64,000 nt of DNA, taken from assembly GCA_964019425.1 (NCBI GenBank), contig OZ025811.1:558001-622000 (forward strand). The letters are read 5' to 3'. Shown piece after piece: positions 11,701 to 21,015 of the stretch. Position 1 is the first letter of the stretch. Every line of letters begins with the position of its first letter. The notes under the pieces are model-generated. The model searched no databases and had not been told where the DNA came from. It saw nothing but the letters and a program-made list of their open reading frames with translations. This DNA is from Flectonema sp. DT1601. Lineage: Eukaryota > Euglenozoa > Diplonemea > Diplonemida > Diplonemidae. The position numbers and the translations under genes are program-made.

Positions 11701-12393
11701 TGATATGCAGTTAATGTCACACGTACCTCCGTCTTGTTCGGGGCAGTTTATACGCGTACCTCTGCAAGAGTTCTGTCTGTCACAAGTAAGATCACAAAGA
11801 TTGGTATTGGGGCAATTTATGGTGGCATCACCACAGCCGTTCTCCTCTTTGCATTTCATTGTTAACTTACCACCAGCACCATTTATAGTCGCATCCTGGC
11901 AACCCTTATTACGTTCGCACTTGACGTCGCACTTGCCATCTGGGCAGTCGATGGTCATCTCTTCGCAACCATTCCACTTGCACTCCAGAGCAAGATCTCC
12001 AGTAGAAGGACTGTTTCTGACAATCCTGCTGGAAGGGCTTTTGCATCCTTTTTGATCGCATCTCATTGTTAACTTTCCAGTCTTTGGCTGTTTTACTACG
12101 ATACCAGCACACCCATCGGTTCCTTCGCACAGAACTTCGCAGTTACTGTCATCTCCACAGTTTACTCTCATATTAGCACACCCATCCCTACCAGTACATC
12201 TAACTTTACAATCTTGAGTATCATGACAATTAACAGTACAGCCTGCACAAGTAGTTCCAGAGCATGTCATAGACCCAAAGGCCGAGCTTGGAAAGTTTAC
12301 AGTTCCTCCTCCCTGACACCCACTCTGGTCAACCGTTACGGCATTCGCCTGGGCGAGTATTGCCCATATTAGAATTATTCTTGTGAGTATCAT
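8710..12393 (-). CDS. Cys-rich, Pro/Thr-stalked multi-pass membrane protein, paralogue 2
   Basis: This encodes 1,227 residues, the longest of the three. The ATG at 12,393 gives the same signal peptide as paralogue 1. The Cys-rich ectodomain (residues ~19-367) is nearly identical, with scattered substitutions such as GTDGC for GYDGC, and it shares with paralogue 3 an insertion around NACEPFNQAGG. The stalk (residues ~368-741) is dominated by VPTA and IPTA units. The polytopic domain and the tail ending RCEAFYL match paralogue 1 almost residue for residue, which indicates recent duplication or ongoing gene conversion. The gene lies head-to-tail with the other two, about 3.1 kb from the first. 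It is likely a surface protein of the same function. No family assignment beyond the architecture is possible by eye. Confidence 0.9.
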   Translation of the reverse strand: MILTRIILIWAILAQANAVTVDQSGCQGGGTVNFPSSAFGSMTCSGTTCAGCTVNCHDTQDCKVRCTGRDGCANMRVNCGDDSNCEVLCEGTDGCAGIVVKQPKTGKLTMRCDQKGCKSPSSRIVRNSPSTGDLALECKWNGCEEMTIDCPDGKCDVKCERNKGCQDATINGAGGKLTMKCKEENGCGDATINCPNTNLCDLTCDRQNSCRGTRINCPEQDGGTCDINCISNRACYELQVRHKNQAQGGAIDISCTSTEACGYTDIDCGYASTCNTKCLGRNACASASHTCRNVRDSCTTKCDGEQSCYLLSGFPSCPNDPASCTVECNVINACEPFNQAGGLDAVWCVTESACRGLWGKSVTIQGRLGTPAPPPTPPPTPVPTAAPTVVPTTVPTAVPTTVPTAVPTASPTVVPTSVPTAVPTNVPTAVPTAVPTSIPTAMPTAAPTAVPTAVPTQQPMTPPTPTPTAVPTSVPTAVPTAIPTTVPTAVPTAIPTGVPTAVPTAIPTTVPTAVPTAIPTTVPTAVPTAIPTAVPTAVPTAVPTAVPTAVPTAVPTAVPTAIPTAVPTAVPTAVPTAVPTAVPTAVPTAIPTAVPTAVPTAIPTAIPTAVPTAVPTAVPTAVPTAVPTAIPTAIPTAVPTAVPTAVPTAVPTAIPTAIPTAVPTAVPTAVPTAIPTAVPTAVPIAIPTSLPTAIPIPTAIPTAIPTTNAPTSIPTAAPATIVPTSIPTSAPATASPTSIPTKSPPLQAAEEPPKDTSTGIGRLPAEEKKKVETAAAAAGVASAVVLSAGGVGSVAKLNIAMSFGCSVDDVDLQEAEQLDWEFHPSRIGFEFAGEHRKYMAAALVMNPVILIGLGMLQAIVVFFLYRVSGSVEKSMGDTKMPGLLLLPYLYLLQGTSLIACRVVFQPSESNAGTLVIGWTVLSLCLASPFIIWKKVLSRISREAMQIPDPRVHPDDPLVLKMTENSTEKFKVYTGMKAKVYSFVFGQHIWVPVEADSYFVEQYGVVFESYKANKAYFVIVEISVLLSLSFFSAWQPGSNELLCNTRNVFICLLFGAFALSIVLLKPFAAVFDNLLAGLLAILMFVAVLLMTVGLWAHKATDGAMYTLATWLLLVSAIVVAIKMIWDFATYVVDMKLKRRVGARLMHRNSAVIEEEEATTELYPTSPVIHRGSNVGLIRGDTSSPLLANDSLASEGSPEPSESEVEAPAPSSYGSSRNRIVIRCEAFYL
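10170..11290 (-). repeat. Coding minisatellite for the PT-rich stalk, paralogue 2
   Basis: This is the longest stalk array, about 375 codons, with blocks of identical 12-base units and higher-order repeats (runs of VPTA separated by IPTA pairs). The regular higher-order pattern suggests expansion of multi-unit blocks after the genes separated. Confidence 0.9.
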
Positions 12394-13078
12394 GTTGTCC
12401 TGAAGTTCAAAATACTGGTATATAACTTTACACAAGAACCAATTGATTCCAGCACGAATACTTAAAGATGATTTCCTATCCCCTGAGGTAGTAGAAATTG
12501 AAGGTAGAATGATTTAAAGTCAAACCGTGAAATTCACTCGTACCCATTATCGTGGTGCGAATAGTCTGATATGAAGGCAATGTTCTGGAAGACTACGTGT
12601 GTATCATCAGAAAACCCTTTCCTATCTTTCATCTATAAAGTCTTTGAGCCGCACTACTCCCCAGGGCAGTAGCGGCTGAAAAAGTGAAGTTCAATACACA
12701 AGCTACGTGATTCGAACACCTTGAAGAGAACAGGACATAACGATATGATCAGTCAGACATAAATTCAACCTCAATTTGAATGATTCATAAGGAATAGCAA
12801 AGCATTCCTCTCTCCAAGCCAGTGTCTCTTCAAGACACTGCTCAGAGCACGAGAGCTAGCCTCATCACAGTTTGAGAAGATGCAAGCGTATTCTCGATCG
12901 GTCAGGTGACCTGCACATCCGCAGGCCACACGCTTGCAGGGATTGTTTCACTCAACAGTAGTAATAATACTTCGTAACAGTCATTTTATTTATTTACTTT
13001 TGTTTGCGCAACCAGAAATTCCAATAAGGAACAGACCAAGTAAGTTACACTGTCCACGATTCTTTTACTACCGAACAA
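12394..13078. repeat. Shared 5' flank of paralogue 2
   Basis: This is the counterpart of 5,640-6,330 and differs at only a few positions, including one extra C that breaks the upstream extension of the reading frame. It contains the identical small Cys-rich frame at 12,771-12,947. Confidence 0.7.
12771..12947 (-). pseudogene. Small Cys-rich open frame, second copy
   Basis: Identical to 6,016-6,192: about 58 codons, C-x4-C-x-C-x2-H cluster, no visible methionine start, TGA stop. Its perfect preservation may only reflect the recent age of the duplication. Confidence 0.4.
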
Positions 13079-14887
13079 TTGCTTTGAAAAAAGAAAAATA
13101 TTTAAAAAATGCCCCCAAATTATCAAAGCTAGCACTTCATTGTACTAAAATTGAACCCACATTGCTAACTTCTTAATGCAGAATAATTAGTAGATTTGGT
13201 TTTTAAGATAATAACCAGCACCCCTCATAATATCTTTAACACGAATGACGGTAAAAATAAGAGCGGTACCATGTTTTATTTTTATTTGTTTTAGATGGTT
13301 GCGGTGTTGCAAATCAACCCGAATATGAGTTATTTAAACATTTGTTGAGATTGCAAAAACAAAATGATAACGAGCTCACCACCACCAAGACGATTATTAC
13401 CATTAACAGAACACAAGTCTCGCTCTACTTTCCCCTTCACGTCACCATTGCTATTATGTGTAAGACGTACATCATGTTTTAAAAAAGAAAAGGGAGTAAC
13501 TTACTTTGCTGTAATTAAGTATACAGGAATTTAAAACTGGCTAAAACTAAATGGAGAGAGGGAATATATAGAGCCCATATTCTTTGTGGGCGCTACAACC
13601 ATGGTTTTTTTTTTCTTTTCTTTATTTGATTTGATGCCGCGTGAACTGTATTTTTTTTTAACAGCAAAGTGAACAATCAGTTCCTTCGAGAAAGACTAAT
13701 CACCAAATAGTCAACACGAACTGCAGCATAATGAGACTATTTTCTATTTGGATCAGATTTCATTTCCACAAAGATAAAAGTGATTAAGTGGAAAGACTAC
13801 CATAACAAGGTCACAGGAACTGAAGAGAACTTGACGTAAAGGAGGAAAACTGCTAATATTAACCAGGACTAGGGGCTGACACAACCGCTGGCAATGTCAG
13901 TTATGATTTAGTGAAGAGGCCTTGCAATCTACGTTGGGTTATCTAGGTGACACACCCTAAATAGTTAGTTTCATTCTGTTCAACATTTCCTTAAACAAAA
14001 CTGAATTCACTTTAAAAAAAAAAAAAAAGAAAAAAACTGAACAATACACAGCAACTTTTAATTATCAACACACACACACAAAAGTACTGAAACTCTTTAT
14101 ATCAAAAAACAAGCTTCCATTCGGGACCCTAAAGGGGCTGAAGCTATATTCACATCTCAGAAGCTTTGCATGAGGGGGGGGGGGGGGGGGGGGGGGGGGA
14201 ATAGAACGAACGAACGAACGAACGAACGAACGAACGAACGAACGAACGAACGAACGAACGAACGAACGAACGAACGAACGAACGAACGAACGAACGAACG
14301 AACGAACGAACGAACGAACGAACGAACGAACGAACGAACGAACGAACGAACGAACGAACGAACGAACGAACGAACGAACGAAAAGAAACAAGATAATTGT
14401 GATACTTTAGTTTAGTTCTTACGAAAAAAAAAAGAGTACAGGAAAGAAATGGAAAGACGAACTGAATATTTTTTATAGAACGCTGCAATCCTTCTGGCTT
14501 TGAGTTATATTCTTTTTTTTATTTTATTTTGTTTCTTTTTTTATTACCATCAAACAAAAAGGTCCACAAACCAAAATCAAACGAGCAGCACAAATGTAAC
14601 AACGCAAGTGCGAAACTTAAAACGCAAATGAAAAGTATTCTTTTTAACAATGCTGGTCGTTGATAAAACTATACACAACGAAGTGCAATGGTATAACAAT
14701 AGAATTGCAAATTGCAATCGCACTGAGTCAAATGGGTCGATCGCCTCAAATTATCATATTATATCTAACAACAGAGATTAGAGCCATATGTATGCAGTTT
14801 GGCAGGGAAACAGATTACTTCATGACACTACGTTAATTCGAATCGATTTGTTATATTTGTTTCAAATATTGATGACACCTTCCACAA
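13079..14887. other. Intergenic DNA between paralogues 2 and 3
   Basis: No gene is supported. It contains the second copies of two duplicated blocks (13,122-13,293 and 13,613-13,914), a G26 run followed by a long (GAAC)n array (14,174-14,383), and from about 14,560 the shared 3' flank of the paralogues. Confidence 0.6.
14174..14383. repeat. G26 run plus (GAAC)~45 tetranucleotide array
   Basis: An uninterrupted run of 26 G (14,174-14,199) is followed by about 45 perfect GAAC units (14,204-14,383). A shorter, decayed version of the same motif lies upstream of paralogue 2's 3' flank (about 8,173-8,195), so this array expanded in one copy of the duplication. Confidence 0.95.
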
Positions 14888-17800
14888 TTAGAGGTAAAAA
14901 GCTTCGCATCTAATTACAATGCGATTTCTGCTGCTACCGTAGCTGGTTGGAGCAGGCGCTTCAACTTCACTCTCGGAAGGCTCAGGACTTCCTTCCGAAG
15001 CTAATGAATCGTTTGCAAGAAGCGGGGATGCAGTGTCTGTCCTAATAAGCCCGGCACTAGAACCTCTATGAATAACAGGGCTTGTTGGGTACAGTTCGGT
15101 TGTGGCTTCTTCCTCTTCGATGAGAGCACTGTTACGGTGCATAAGACGTGCTCCAACACGACGTTTGAGTTTCATGTCAACAACGTACGTCGCAAAGTCC
15201 CAAATCATCTTGAGAGCAACAACAATAGCTGACACCAACAACAACCAAGTCGCCAACGTGTACATCACTCCATCAGTGGCTTTGTGCGCCCAAAGACCCA
15301 CAGTCATTAGAAGTACAGCTACAAACATAAGAATAGCCAGTAACCCAGCTAACAAGTTGTCAAACACAGCTGCAAAAGGTTTTAACAAGACAATGCTCAA
15401 GGCAAACGCTCCAAACAGAAGGCAAATAAATACGTTTCTTGTGTTGCAGAGAAGTTCGTTGGAGCCAGGTTGCCACGCAGAGAAGAAACTGAGAGACAAC
15501 AAGACTGAGATTTCCACAATTACGAAATAAGCCTTGTTAGCTTTGTAAGATTCAAACACCACACCATACTGCTCTACAAAGTAACTGTCAGCTTCAACTG
15601 GTACCCAAATATGCTGCCCAAAAACAAAACTGTAGACCTTAGCCTTCATTCCTGTATAAACTTTGAACTTCTCGGTTGAGTTTTCAGTCATCTTCAGTAC
15701 CAATGGGTCGTCCGGATGGACTCTTGGATCTGGAATTTGCATTGCTTCCCTTGAAATCCTTGACAACACCTTTTTCCAAATGATGAATGGCGAGGCCAAA
15801 CACAATGACAGAACCGTCCACCCAATGACCAGTGTTCCTGCGTTTGACTCCGAAGGTGAAAACACAACTCTGCAAGCGATCAAACTAGTTCCTTGGAGCA
15901 GGTACAGGTATGGTAAAAGCAATAGTCCAGGCATTTTAGTGTCGCCCATTGACTTCTCAACGCTGCCATTCATGCGGTAAAGGAAGAATACCACTATCGC
16001 TTGGAGCATTCCCAGTCCGATCAAGATGACAGGATTCATAACCAGAGCAGCTGCCATGTACTTTCGATGCTCCCCCGCGAATTCAAATCCGATCCGCGAA
16101 GGGTGATATTCCCAATCCAACTGCTCAGCCTCCTGCAAATCGACATCGTCAACGCTGCAACCAAATGACATAGCGATGTTTAACTTCGCAACGTTACCAA
16201 CACCTCCCGCAGATAACACGACAGCTGATGCGACACCAGCTGCTGCCGCTGCTGTTTCGACCTTCTTTTTCTCTTCTGCTGGCAGCCTACCAATACCAGT
16301 CGATGTATCCTTTGGAGGTTCCTCAGCTGCTTGCAGTGGAGGGCTTTTTGTTGGAATACTCGTTGGTGAAGCTGTCGCAGGGGCTGACGTTGGAATTGAC
16401 GTTGGAACAATAGTAGCTGGTGCTGCAGTTGGAATGCTCGTCGGTGCATTTGTCGTTGGGATTGCAGTTGGAATTGCCGTCGGGATCGGGATTGCCGTTG
16501 GCACTGCGGTTGGAACCGCAGTCGTTGGCAATGAAGTCGGTATTGCAGTCGGCACTACATTCGGTGCTGAGGTTGGAACTGCGGTCGGCACCGCAATTGG
16601 TGCTGCAGTTGGCGCCGCGGTTGGTGCTGCAGTTGGCGCTGCGGTTGGCGAGGCGGTTGGCGCTGCGGTTGGCGCTGCGGTTGGCGCTGCGGTTGGCGCT
16701 GTCGTTGGCGCTGTCGTTGGCGCTGTCGTTGGCGCTGTCGTTGGCGCTGTCGTTGGCGCTGTCGTTGGCGCTGTCGTTGGCGCTACAGTAGGAACTGCGG
16801 TTGGGACTACAGTTGGGACTGTGGTTGGAACCAGTGTCGGTGGAACAGGTCGAGGCGTCGGAGGCGGAGCGGGTGTACCTAGTCTCCCCTGAATTGTTAC
16901 TGATTTCCCCCACAATCCACGGCAGGCGCTCTCAGTCACACACCAAACAGCATCTAAACCACCAGCTCGATTGAATGGTTCACATGCGTTTATCACGTTG
17001 CATTCGACAGTACAAGATGCAGGATCGTTAGGGCAGCTTGGAAATCCAGATAGTAAATAGCAACTTTGTTCGCCATCACACTTCGTCGTACATGAGTCAC
17101 GTACATTTCGACAAGTATGAGAAGCAGAAGCACATGCGTTGCGTCCGAGGCACTTCGTATTACAAGTAGAAGCATATCCACAATCTATATCTGTATGACC
17201 ACAAGCCTCGGTAGAGGTGCAGGAGATATCAATGGCACCACCCTGAGCTCGATTTTTGTGTCTCACTTGAAGTTCATAACAAGCTCGATTTGATATGCAG
17301 TTAATGTCACACGTACCTCCGTCTTGTTCGGGGCAGTTTATACGCGTACCTCTGCAAGAGTTCTGTCTGTCACAAGTAAGATCACAAAGATTGGTATTGG
17401 GGCAATTTATGGTGGCATCACCACAGCCGTTCTCCTCTTTGCATTTCATTGTTAACTTACCACCAGCACCATTTATAGTCGCATCCTGGCAACCCTTATT
17501 AAGTTCGCACTTGACGTCGCACTTGCCATCTGGGCAGTCGATGGTCATCTCTTCGCAACCATTCCACTTGCACTCCAGAGCAAGATCTCCAGTAGAAGGA
17601 CTGTTTCTGACAATCCTGCTGGAAGGGCTTTTGCATCCTTTTTGATCGCATCTCATTGTTAACTTTCCAGTCTTTGGCTGTTTTACTACGATACCAGCAC
17701 ACCCATCGGTTCCTTCGCACAGAACTTCGCAGTTACTGTCATCTCCACAGTTTACTCTCATATTAGCACACCCATCCCTACCAGTACATCTAACTTTACA

Positions 17801-17983
17801 ATCTTGAGTATCATGACAATTAACAGTACAGCCTGCACAAGTAGTTCCAGAGCATGTCATAGACCCAAAGGCCGAGCTTGGAAAGTTCACAGTTCCTCCT
17901 CCCTGACACCCACTCTGGTCAACCGTCACGGCATTCGCCTGGGCGAGTATTGCCCATATTAGAATTATTCTTGTGAGTATCAT
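14888..17983 (-). CDS. Cys-rich, Pro/Thr-stalked multi-pass membrane protein, paralogue 3
   Basis: This encodes 1,031 residues, the shortest copy, because the stalk is only about 175 residues (residues ~368-544) and is built of APTT/APTA units instead of VPTA. Signal peptide, Cys-rich ectodomain and polytopic domain are nearly identical to the other two. The ectodomain is closest to paralogue 2 (same NACEPFN insertion), while the polytopic domain and tail are closer to paralogue 1 (for example RNSALIEEEE, GSSAGLIR). This mosaic suggests gene conversion or exchange across the stalk. The 5' flank is unlike the other two beyond about 50 bases, so its expression control may differ. A TTCAG directly before GACAACATG could be a leader splice acceptor. 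Function: probable surface protein, family not recognised. Confidence 0.9.
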   Translation of the reverse strand: MILTRIILIWAILAQANAVTVDQSGCQGGGTVNFPSSAFGSMTCSGTTCAGCTVNCHDTQDCKVRCTGRDGCANMRVNCGDDSNCEVLCEGTDGCAGIVVKQPKTGKLTMRCDQKGCKSPSSRIVRNSPSTGDLALECKWNGCEEMTIDCPDGKCDVKCELNKGCQDATINGAGGKLTMKCKEENGCGDATINCPNTNLCDLTCDRQNSCRGTRINCPEQDGGTCDINCISNRACYELQVRHKNRAQGGAIDISCTSTEACGHTDIDCGYASTCNTKCLGRNACASASHTCRNVRDSCTTKCDGEQSCYLLSGFPSCPNDPASCTVECNVINACEPFNRAGGLDAVWCVTESACRGLWGKSVTIQGRLGTPAPPPTPRPVPPTLVPTTVPTVVPTAVPTVAPTTAPTTAPTTAPTTAPTTAPTTAPTTAPTAAPTAAPTAAPTASPTAAPTAAPTAAPTAAPIAVPTAVPTSAPNVVPTAIPTSLPTTAVPTAVPTAIPIPTAIPTAIPTTNAPTSIPTAAPATIVPTSIPTSAPATASPTSIPTKSPPLQAAEEPPKDTSTGIGRLPAEEKKKVETAAAAAGVASAVVLSAGGVGNVAKLNIAMSFGCSVDDVDLQEAEQLDWEYHPSRIGFEFAGEHRKYMAAALVMNPVILIGLGMLQAIVVFFLYRMNGSVEKSMGDTKMPGLLLLPYLYLLQGTSLIACRVVFSPSESNAGTLVIGWTVLSLCLASPFIIWKKVLSRISREAMQIPDPRVHPDDPLVLKMTENSTEKFKVYTGMKAKVYSFVFGQHIWVPVEADSYFVEQYGVVFESYKANKAYFVIVEISVLLSLSFFSAWQPGSNELLCNTRNVFICLLFGAFALSIVLLKPFAAVFDNLLAGLLAILMFVAVLLMTVGLWAHKATDGVMYTLATWLLLVSAIVVALKMIWDFATYVVDMKLKRRVGARLMHRNSALIEEEEATTELYPTSPVIHRGSSAGLIRTDTASPLLANDSLASEGSPEPSESEVEAPAPTSYGSSRNRIVIRCEAFYL
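16350..16880 (-). repeat. Coding minisatellite for the PT-rich stalk, paralogue 3
   Basis: The core is a homogeneous run of APTT units (about 16,695-16,780) followed by APTA units. Only the C-terminal end of the stalk (IPTAIPT...TSIPTKSP) matches the other paralogues, so the rest was rebuilt independently. Confidence 0.9.
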
Positions 17984-19204
17984 GTTGTCCTGAAATTTAA
18001 AACAATATTATATAACTTTACAAGTAAGCAGACTACTGTACCTTGTTCTTAACATAGCCAGACGTCACAAAACTGTCTCCTCTGCTAACGGATCCCATGC
18101 GCAAACTAATAACTAAAACTCCTCCACAAGCTGCGAGTACTCACTCACACATTGTGTATGAACCTGACAAAAGAAATAATTGATAAATAAGTGTTTTGTT
18201 ATTTTAAAAAGAACGAGGAAACTTGCTGACTATTTCTTACTTTTTTTTCCAATCAGTCCATTTCTCGGGACCTCACCTTTTTGTTTTCAGCTGCTTTGTG
18301 GTTCATTCATATAAAATGGCTGAGATCTTCCTTCGCCTGGAGAACAATAACTTTTTTGCTTGAAAAAGAGTCACTCCCGTCAAACTTTGACGCATGTTCC
18401 TATTTACTTTGTTGCAAGTATAAATTCCACGGAGATGATTAACCCTATTTTCTTCACTACATGCGATCGTTTCCCTCCGAAGTGAATTTCCACTTAAATC
18501 TATCTTCCTCAAGGAGAAAACACAATCTACTGATACATATGATGAATCACGTGTATTGTTTGATGAAACACATGCGATGGCGTAACAGATAACAAATCAA
18601 AAGTAAAAGTGGGTGCCAAGGTGGCAAGTAAATCTGATGATGATGGTCACTGAATACAAAACGGATCCTCGAAATAGTATTGTAACTGTTACAAAAGATT
18701 AGACAGAAACTCATATGTTATCTCTCAAAAATAATGGCAAGTTGGCAACACAAACAGTCGCTGAACCAGAGAGAAACAGTCACAAGAGGCTGAACTCACA
18801 GAGTCCAATGTGGATTGTGAGAATCAAAAAATACCTGAGCAACTGGAAAAGGCTTAAAAATGATTGTACTGAACATAAGTTGGCACAGAAAATGAAACTT
18901 AAAGAAGTACAAAAACATAAATTAGCAAAGGGAAAGGAAAAGAAGAAACTGAAATTGGTGAAAAGACTCAACTCGTAGAGTCCCATTAGACCGATGCTCA
19001 GAAGAAATACTCGAAAGAAAAGAAGCAAACAAGATGGACATGATTCTTCAGATGATATGAGTATTTCACAGAGATCTTCAACTCCAGTAATTTGCTTTCC
19101 ATGTCTGTACAGCACCTGAATAAAGAATATAAAGTAATACGCACAACTGGCAGAACAGATACTAAGGACATTCATGTGACCCTATCCTAATCTTAGATAG
19201 GTTC
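17984..19204. other. Region upstream of paralogue 3, no firm gene
   Basis: No recognisable gene. A plus-strand frame at 18,715-18,978 (87 codons) is Lys/Glu/Leu-rich and looks coiled-coil-like, but it has no recognisable homologue and could be chance in AT-rich DNA. The first few hundred bases should include the promoter of paralogue 3. Confidence 0.45.
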
Positions 19205-19690
19205 ACCGCGCTGTGGTAGTGCCAGGTCCTGACGGGACACCGGCACCAACACCCCGACGCGAGTTGAAGAATGCCCCCAGCGCCTGTTCCACCTTGGATC
19301 TGGTAGATCTGGTACCAGAAGTACCCTGTTCCAGCCTGTCTTGGTCCAAAGAGACGAATATTATCGATCCACCAATGAATGCTGACATCTCTCTGCATGT
19401 TGTTCTAAAACAAAAAGCGGGTCGCCTGCAACAACTGCCGCAATGGTGTTCATAAGCTCAGGTGCACATACATGTCCCATCGGCAAACGAGTAAGAGCAT
19501 ATGACTTACCAGAAGAGTCATAAAAAGCGAAGAAGGGTCTAGACTCTACTGGAATACTTATCTGATAGAACCCAGTTTTAAAATCTCTGCAAGATGCAAC
19601 TTCAGTTTGCACAGCTCCGAGACAATGAGATATATGCTTCAAAGGTACATAAGGTACATAGACATCAGAGGTCAACTTGTTATTCTGTGC
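19205..19690 (-). mobile_element. Fossil fragment of an LTR/DIRS-type retroelement (reverse transcriptase part)
   Basis: The minus strand carries a stretch typical of the RT of Ty3-like or tyrosine-recombinase (DIRS/Ngaro-like) elements, with DFKTGFYQI, a Phe-rich strand, and RLPMG...AP. Only a few hundred bases of the RT survive; no LTRs, gag, integrase or recombinase are seen nearby. It is broken, with more than one break. Its age cannot be judged without relatives. It abuts the 3' side of a LINE copy. Confidence 0.65.
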
Positions 19691-19790
19691 CTTGCATACT
19701 TGTGCAAAAAGCTAAAGCTAAGCTTTTTAGAGCTAAGCTAAAGCTATTTAGCTTTTTTTAGCTTTTTTTAGCTTTTTTTTAGCTTTTTTG
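19690..19790. repeat. Degenerate AGCTTTTTT simple repeat
   Basis: Short imperfect repeats of AGCT followed by T-runs, between the fossil RT and the first H2 hairpin repeat. No other content. Confidence 0.8.
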
Positions 19791-20610
19791 AAGGTCTTGA
19801 CTAGGACCAACAATAAAAAAAGAAAAAATAACGATCAAGCTGAGCTGATCTTGTTTTTATTAAAAAAAAATAGGGGAGCGGGAGGGATGGAAGGAATAAA
19901 GGGAGAAAAAAAGAAAAGGTCGATCAATTGGATCTGATCGTCGAGAAGGAGAAAACAATTGTTTTAAAGGTCGATCGGCATAGCCGATCGTTGATAAAAA
20001 TAACCAGATATAAATACAATCAGTTAAAAAAAAAAAAAAAAAAAAATTAACGATCAAGCTGAGCTGATCTTGTTTTTACTGCAACTGGAAATATTACTGC
20101 GCGGAAAAAACCGCACTAATTTCCAAATCTGCAAAAAACCGCACTAATTTTTCCACGCAGTAATATTTCCACCGCACTAATATTTCTGCTCAGAAGTGAT
20201 TTTTTCTCCAGATGCATTTTTCTGCTGGTGCCTTACACAGCAAAAAAGCAACCAAATTTTTTTCTACCACCAAGTGGAAAAAACCGCACTAATTTTTCCG
20301 CGCAGTAATATTTCCCCGCAGTAATTATTCAGCGCAGTAATATTTCCAGTTGCAGTATTAAAATTAGGGGAGCGGGAGGGATGGAAGGAATAAAGGAAAA
20401 AAAAAAAAAAAAAGGTCGATCAAATGGATCTGATCGTCGAGAAGAAGAAAACAATTATTTTAAAAAAAAATGATCGGTATAGCCGATCGTTGAGAAAAGA
20501 ACAGATATAAATACAATCGGTTTTGGTGATCGACGAGTGGAGCGATCACTTGACAAGAAGGAAAAAGAAAGGACCGATTAATTGGGGCTTTGGTTGTATT
20601 CCCAAGGCAT
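19791..20610 (-). repeat. H2 hairpin repeats of copy L3, interrupted by a MITE
   Basis: Two units of about 210 bp plus the LINE-proximal boundary piece. On the plus strand each unit holds GGTCTTGACTAGGACC (self-pairing with G-T wobbles), GATCAAGCTGAGCTGATC, GATCAATTGGATCTGATC and GATCGG(T/C)ATAGCCGATC, all able to form stems. The second unit is split by the MITE at 20,079-20,355. Confidence 0.8.
20079..20355. mobile_element. 277-bp MITE with TA target duplication (family M1)
   Basis: The terminal inverted repeats pair over at least 24 bases (CTGCAACTGGAAATATTACT at the left end, its complement at the right) and are flanked by TA on both sides. Other H2 units without the element (for example 41,156-41,175) give the empty site, with CTTGTTTT joined to TTAAAATTAG. 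The interior is rich in CCGCACTAATTTTTCC and GCAGTAATATTTCC repeats and has no coding capacity. A TA duplication fits a Tc1/mariner-type transposase; that is inference. Confidence 0.85.
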
Positions 20611-21015
20611 GTTTTTTTTTTTTTTTTTTTTTTTTATTATTCATTTACATTATTATTTTTTTTTTTTTTTTTAAAATTAATAGTCACATTTTGTTCAAAA
20701 ATATTTCATATTAGAGTAAAAGAAAAAGAAAAAAAAAATAAGAGAAAAAAAAAAAAAAAAAACCATTGCTGGCCCTCACCACTCATAGAGGATGAGGAGG
20801 CCAGTAAGGCGTCACTCAAATCTATGCCAAGCCTTGGGAACTTGGATTGGGGTTTAGACCATTTACAATTAACAATTAATCTGATTAACGTTATGATCTG
20901 ACGGACATAAACATATCGACAAAATATTACAAACAAAACGAACAATAAATAATAAATAATAAATAAGCTAATAAACTAAATAAACAAAGTGATGTGAAAG
21001 TAAGGAAAAAGAGAA

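Noticed and set aside
20458-20520. Hammerhead ribozyme in the H2 repeats (CTGATCG...GAAGAAA)
   Set aside because: The core CTGATGA is not present and the required three-helix layout cannot be drawn.
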